This document shows positions 49,026-51,445 of a stretch of 51,445 nt of DNA, piece by piece (the first letter of the stretch is position 1; every line of letters starts with the position of its first letter). The notes under the pieces were generated by a model. That model worked only from the letters and a program-made list of their open reading frames with translations. It did not search any database and was not told where the DNA came from. The DNA is from an uncultured Oscillibacter sp. (GTDB lineage: Bacteria > Bacillota > Clostridia > Oscillospirales > Oscillospiraceae): contig CAJTKE010000013.1 in assembly GCA_910576865.1 (NCBI GenBank), forward strand, positions 1 through 51,445. Direction: 5' to 3'. Both the position numbers and the translations under genes were made by a program.

Positions 49026-50773
49026 ACCGCGTCCTGTCCCTGGCCCGAAGCCGGCCGGACAAGCTGGCGGCGGCCTTCAAGAAGGAGCGGATGACCTACG
49101 GGGAGCTGGCGGAGAAGACAAGGCGGGCGGGGGCCGGCCTGAGGCGGATGGGCGTCCGGAGGGGGGGCCGCGTGCTTCTGGCGGCGGTGTCCCGGCCGGA
49201 GCTGGCGGCGGCGTATCTGGGAATCCAGTACTGCGGCGGGACGGCGGTGTTCGTGGACCGGAACGCGGCGCCGGAGCTGGCGGCTTTCCTATACCGGGAG
49301 ACCGGCGCGGTCCTGTTCCTGACGGACAGGCCCATGAAGGAGCACGGGGACGCCTGCCGGCTCCACTCGCTCAAGGGCCTCTGCGCCGCCGGCCCGGAAG
49401 AACCGGAGGAGGATGAGGTCCCGTACACGATGCCGGAGGAAACGGAGCTGGCGGAGCTTCTGTTCACCACCGGGACCACCGGCAGGCCCAAGGGGGTGAT
49501 GCTGTCCTACAGGGCGGTGTACCACATCCTGCGCAACACGATGGAGGGCGTCGGGATGCGGGAGGAGGACAGGGTCCTGCTGCCCCTGCCGATGAACCAC
49601 TCCTTCGCTCTGCGGGTCCTGCGGGCCGCGCTCTACAGAGGGGCGTCCGTCATTTTCCAGAACGGCTTCACCTTCGCCAGGGAGATCGAGAACAACCTGG
49701 ACGCCTATCAGTGTACGGCGCTGGCGGTGGTCCCGGCGTCCGTGGAGACCATCGCGCGGCAGATGCAGGGCCGGTTCGCGGAGATCATGGGGAGGTTCCG
49801 CTATATCGAGGCCAGCGCCGGGGCCCTGACCCCGGAAACGATCCGGGACGGGTGGCTCCTCACCGGGGATCTGGCGTACAGGGACGCGGACGGCTATGTG
49901 TACATGCTGGGCCGGGCGGACGACATCATCAACGTGGGCGGGGAGAAGGTCTCTCCGGTGGAGATTGAGAATCTGGCCGGAGAATATCCCTCCGTCAGGG
50001 AGTGCGCCTGTGTCGGCGTACCGGACCCGGAGGGCATACTGGGCTTCGTGCCTGTCCTGTTCGTGGCGCCCGGGGGAGGCGAATACTCCGAGGAGGGCCT
50101 GCGGGCGTTCCTGGCGGAGCGCCTGGAGCGGCACAAGCTGCCGGTGCGGTACGTCTCTCTGCCGGAGATTCCCAGGAATCCGATGCGGAAGATCGACCGG
50201 AAGAAGCTGCGGGAGCTGTGGGAGTCCCAGGGGAGCGAGCCCCTGATGAATCCCGTCCTGCGGGCCATCCTCACCAGGAGGAGCATCCGGAGGTTTGAGG
50301 AGCGGGCCATCCCCCGGGAGGTCCTGAACATGATCCTGCGGGCGGGGTACCACGCCCCCAGCGGCCACAACATGCAGACCTGGAGATTCACGGTGCTGGA
50401 GGACCGGGAGAAGATCGCCCGCCTGAAGGAAGCGGCGCGGACAGCGGCGGCGGAGAATCAGGTGTATTTCTACGGATTTGAAAATCCCGCGTGCGTCATC
50501 CTGATCTCCAACGACGAGCGAAACCGCTACGGCTGCCAGGACGCCTCCTGCGCCGCGGAAAACATTTTCCTGGCGGCTCATTCCTACGGGATCGGCTCCG
50601 TGTGGCTGAATCCCCTGATGACGCTGAGAAAAAAGGAGCCGGTCAAACGGCTCCTGGATGAATACGGCGTACCGGAGAACCACGCCGTATGGTGCATGGC
50701 GGCCCTGGGCTACCCCCTGGAGGAAGGCGCCCTCCTGGCCAAAAGAGAAGACGTGGCGCACTTCGTGGAATGA
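48986..50773 (+). CDS. AMP-binding ligase fused to nitroreductase domain, ligase internally deleted
   Basis: A 595-residue fusion. Residues 1-415 are an acyl/amino-acid adenylating ligase with the motif LLFTTGTTGRPKGVML (159-174), LLTGDLAYRDADGYVYMLGR and DDIINVGGEKVSP, ending with the catalytic-lysine region RNPMRKIDRKKL. At about 281-285 (ASAGALTPETIRDGWLLTGD) roughly 110 residues holding the YGxTE-type motif are missing. From 421 (ATG 50246) to the end is a nitroreductase domain (TRRSIRRFEERAIPREVLNM; YHAPSGHNMQTWRFTVLED). GGGGAG lies 12 bases before that ATG, so it could also be translated separately. GTG start at 48986 with GAGGAG upstream. Confidence 0.75.
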   Translation: MFGVYEPRYDTLVNRVLSLARSRPDKLAAAFKKERMTYGELAEKTRRAGAGLRRMGVRRGGRVLLAAVSRPELAAAYLGIQYCGGTAVFVDRNAAPELAAFLYRETGAVLFLTDRPMKEHGDACRLHSLKGLCAAGPEEPEEDEVPYTMPEETELAELLFTTGTTGRPKGVMLSYRAVYHILRNTMEGVGMREEDRVLLPLPMNHSFALRVLRAALYRGASVIFQNGFTFAREIENNLDAYQCTALAVVPASVETIARQMQGRFAEIMGRFRYIEASAGALTPETIRDGWLLTGDLAYRDADGYVYMLGRADDIINVGGEKVSPVEIENLAGEYPSVRECACVGVPDPEGILGFVPVLFVAPGGGEYSEEGLRAFLAERLERHKLPVRYVSLPEIPRNPMRKIDRKKLRELWESQGSEPLMNPVLRAILTRRSIRRFEERAIPREVLNMILRAGYHAPSGHNMQTWRFTVLEDREKIARLKEAARTAAAENQVYFYGFENPACVILISNDERNRYGCQDASCAAENIFLAAHSYGIGSVWLNPLMTLRKKEPVKRLLDEYGVPENHAVWCMAALGYPLEEGALLAKREDVAHFVE

Positions 50774-50802
50774 CGCCGTCCGGCCGGCGTCGGAACTCTT
50801 TT
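50772..50802 (+). terminator. possible terminator after the acylation operon
   Basis: GACGCCG (50772-50778) pairs with CGGCGTC (50785-50791), and CTCTTTT follows after a few bases. The stem is only 7 bp, so termination is uncertain. Confidence 0.4.
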
Positions 50803-50809
50803 GCGCAGA

Positions 50810-51007
50810 TCAGCGGGCCGATTCCCGTTCCAGCAGTCGGACCGCAATCTCAAACGCCCGAACGCGCCGCTCCGCCAGGGTGATCTGGGATTTGTACCGC
50901 TCCGGGTTCTCCTTCTCCCGAAGGGTCTTCACCGTTTCCCTCAGCTTGTGAAGTGTGGACTCAATCTGCCGCCTTGCTTCCAGCAGCTCTTCATTTGAAT
51001 ATTCCAT
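50810..51007 (-). CDS. small helical protein, function unknown
   Basis: A 65-residue charged, all-helical protein (YSNEELLEARRQIESTLHKL, RETVKTLREKENPERYKSQI, TLAERRVRAFEIAVRLLERE), probably a coiled coil or hairpin of two helices. I do not know the family. ATG 51005-51007 has GGGAGG four bases upstream, and the frame upstream of it is out of register with any ribosome binding site. It is convergent with the ligase gene. Confidence 0.75.
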   Translation of the reverse strand: MEYSNEELLEARRQIESTLHKLRETVKTLREKENPERYKSQITLAERRVRAFEIAVRLLERESAR

Positions 51008-51064
51008 AACGCCTCCCACTCTCGTCCCCCCTTTCTCGGACGCACTCCTTGGCATCGCAAGGAA

Positions 51065-51106
51065 AAGGGTGTATGCGGGAAAAACCTTTGCGGGTTTTTC
51101 CCGCAT
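51065..51106. repeat. hairpin repeat, family B, copy 2
   Basis: AAGGGTGTATGCGGGAAA runs into a perfect 14-bp stem (51073-51086 with 51093-51106). Copy 1 is at 22930. It lies between the small helical gene and the tRNA genes. Confidence 0.55.
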
Positions 51107-51159
51107 GTTCAATGAAAACCCCGTCAACGGCGGGGCGGTCCGCGAAGCGGACCGTAGCG

Positions 51160-51215
51160 CCTCGCGCACCAAAAAGAAACACGCCGAAAGGCGTGCTTCT
51201 TTTTGGTGCGCGAGG
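51160..51215. repeat. 26-bp inverted repeat containing the tRNA-Leu 3' end
   Basis: The left arm (51160-51185) and right arm (51190-51215) are complementary at 25 of 26 positions, with loop GAAA. The right arm includes the last 12 bases of the tRNA gene plus its CCA. The inner part, CACGCC/GGCGTG with TTTCTTTTT on the minus strand, should act as the tRNA terminator. A separate 8-bp hairpin lies at 51136-51154. Confidence 0.8.
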
Positions 51216-51291
51216 CGGGACTTGAACCCGCACGTCCGTAAAGGACACTAGAACCTGAATCTAGCGAGTCTGCCAATTCCACCACTCGCGC
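51204..51291 (-). tRNA. tRNA-Leu (anticodon CAG)
   Basis: Read on the minus strand, the acceptor stem GCGCGAG pairs with CTCGCGC, followed by A and an encoded CCA. The anticodon stem CTAGA/TCTAG holds the loop TTCAGGT, so the anticodon is CAG. A long variable arm (TGTCCTTTACGGACGT) and the T loop GGTTCAAGTCC complete a class II leucine tRNA. Confidence 0.95.
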
Positions 51292-51368
51292 GCATCGTAT
51301 TGACTTTCGGGCCCTCCGGACGGAAGCGGAAAGGGGGCCCCGCCCGCTGAGGGCGGGACCCTTGCTTC

Positions 51369-51445
51369 TGGTGCGCGAGGCGGGACTTGAACCCGCACGT
51401 CCGTAAAGGACACTAGAACCTGAATCTAGCGAGTCTGCCAATTCC
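51369..51445 (-). tRNA. tRNA-Leu (anticodon CAG), second copy, 5' end outside window
   Basis: Identical to the first copy over the 76 or so bases present, including the CCA end, variable arm and CAG anticodon. The window ends within the D-arm side, so the 5' acceptor strand is missing. The spacer between the two copies holds a CCCGCCC/GGGCGGG hairpin. Tandem identical copies suggest recent duplication. Confidence 0.92.

Noticed and set aside
1..51445. CRISPR arrays, rRNA genes, insertion sequences with transposase
   Set aside because: No regularly spaced direct repeats, rRNA-like sequence or transposase motifs were seen.

Overview
The window looks like a chromosome segment of a GC-rich, low-G+C-phylum anaerobe, most likely an Oscillospiraceae-type member of the Clostridia. 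The evidence is the Bacillota-style replication operon (dnaA, dnaN, S4-domain gene, recF, remB, gyrB), AddAB instead of RecBCD, a reverse rubrerythrin, DUF3169/DUF4177/DUF378 proteins, an SLH surface protein, AGGAGG ribosome binding sites and sigma-A type promoters. No rRNA genes, CRISPR arrays, transposases or integrases were found. Family calls come from reading translated motifs; no database search was run.

Layout. 1-6444 (minus strand): dnaA > dnaN > S4 gene > recF > unknown membrane protein > remB > gyrB (gyrB runs off the left edge), with DnaA boxes between dnaA and dnaN. 6582-12040 (plus): phospho-sugar mutase, an EF-G paralogue, reverse rubrerythrin and a small rubredoxin, each with visible promoters or terminators. 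12058-23269: small independent units, namely a membrane-anchored gene broken by an in-frame TGA, a LacI regulator, queT with a structured leader that may be a preQ1 riboswitch, a nitroreductase, an ECF sigma factor with a membrane partner, DUF4177, an XRE/DUF3169 pair under a triple operator, an AI-2E-type permease/gamma carbonic anhydrase/M29 aminopeptidase operon, and DUF378. 23414-32889 (minus): a large SLH-domain secreted protein and addB-addA.

33033-45496 (plus) is the most striking region: 18 tightly packed, often overlapping genes for small and large terminase, portal, protease, capsid, connectors, contractile sheath and tube, LysM protein, spike, gp25-like wedge, baseplate J and the XkdU-like end protein, closed by a strong terminator. 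There is no integrase, repressor, replication, lysis or tail-fibre gene, and a 219-residue low-complexity protein sits where the tape measure should be. It resembles a PBSX-like domesticated or gene-transfer-agent-like particle, encoded directly divergent from addBA.

45642-50773 (plus) is a Dlt-like surface-acylation operon: XRE regulator, MBOAT acyltransferase, acyl carrier protein, SGNH/ILEI-type protein, and an adenylating ligase fused to a nitroreductase. Three of its five genes carry internal deletions or frameshifts, so it is either decaying or mis-assembled. The window ends with a small helical protein and two tRNA-Leu(CAG) genes on the minus strand; the 3' end of the first lies inside a 26-bp inverted repeat. 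Two families of short palindromic intergenic repeats also occur.
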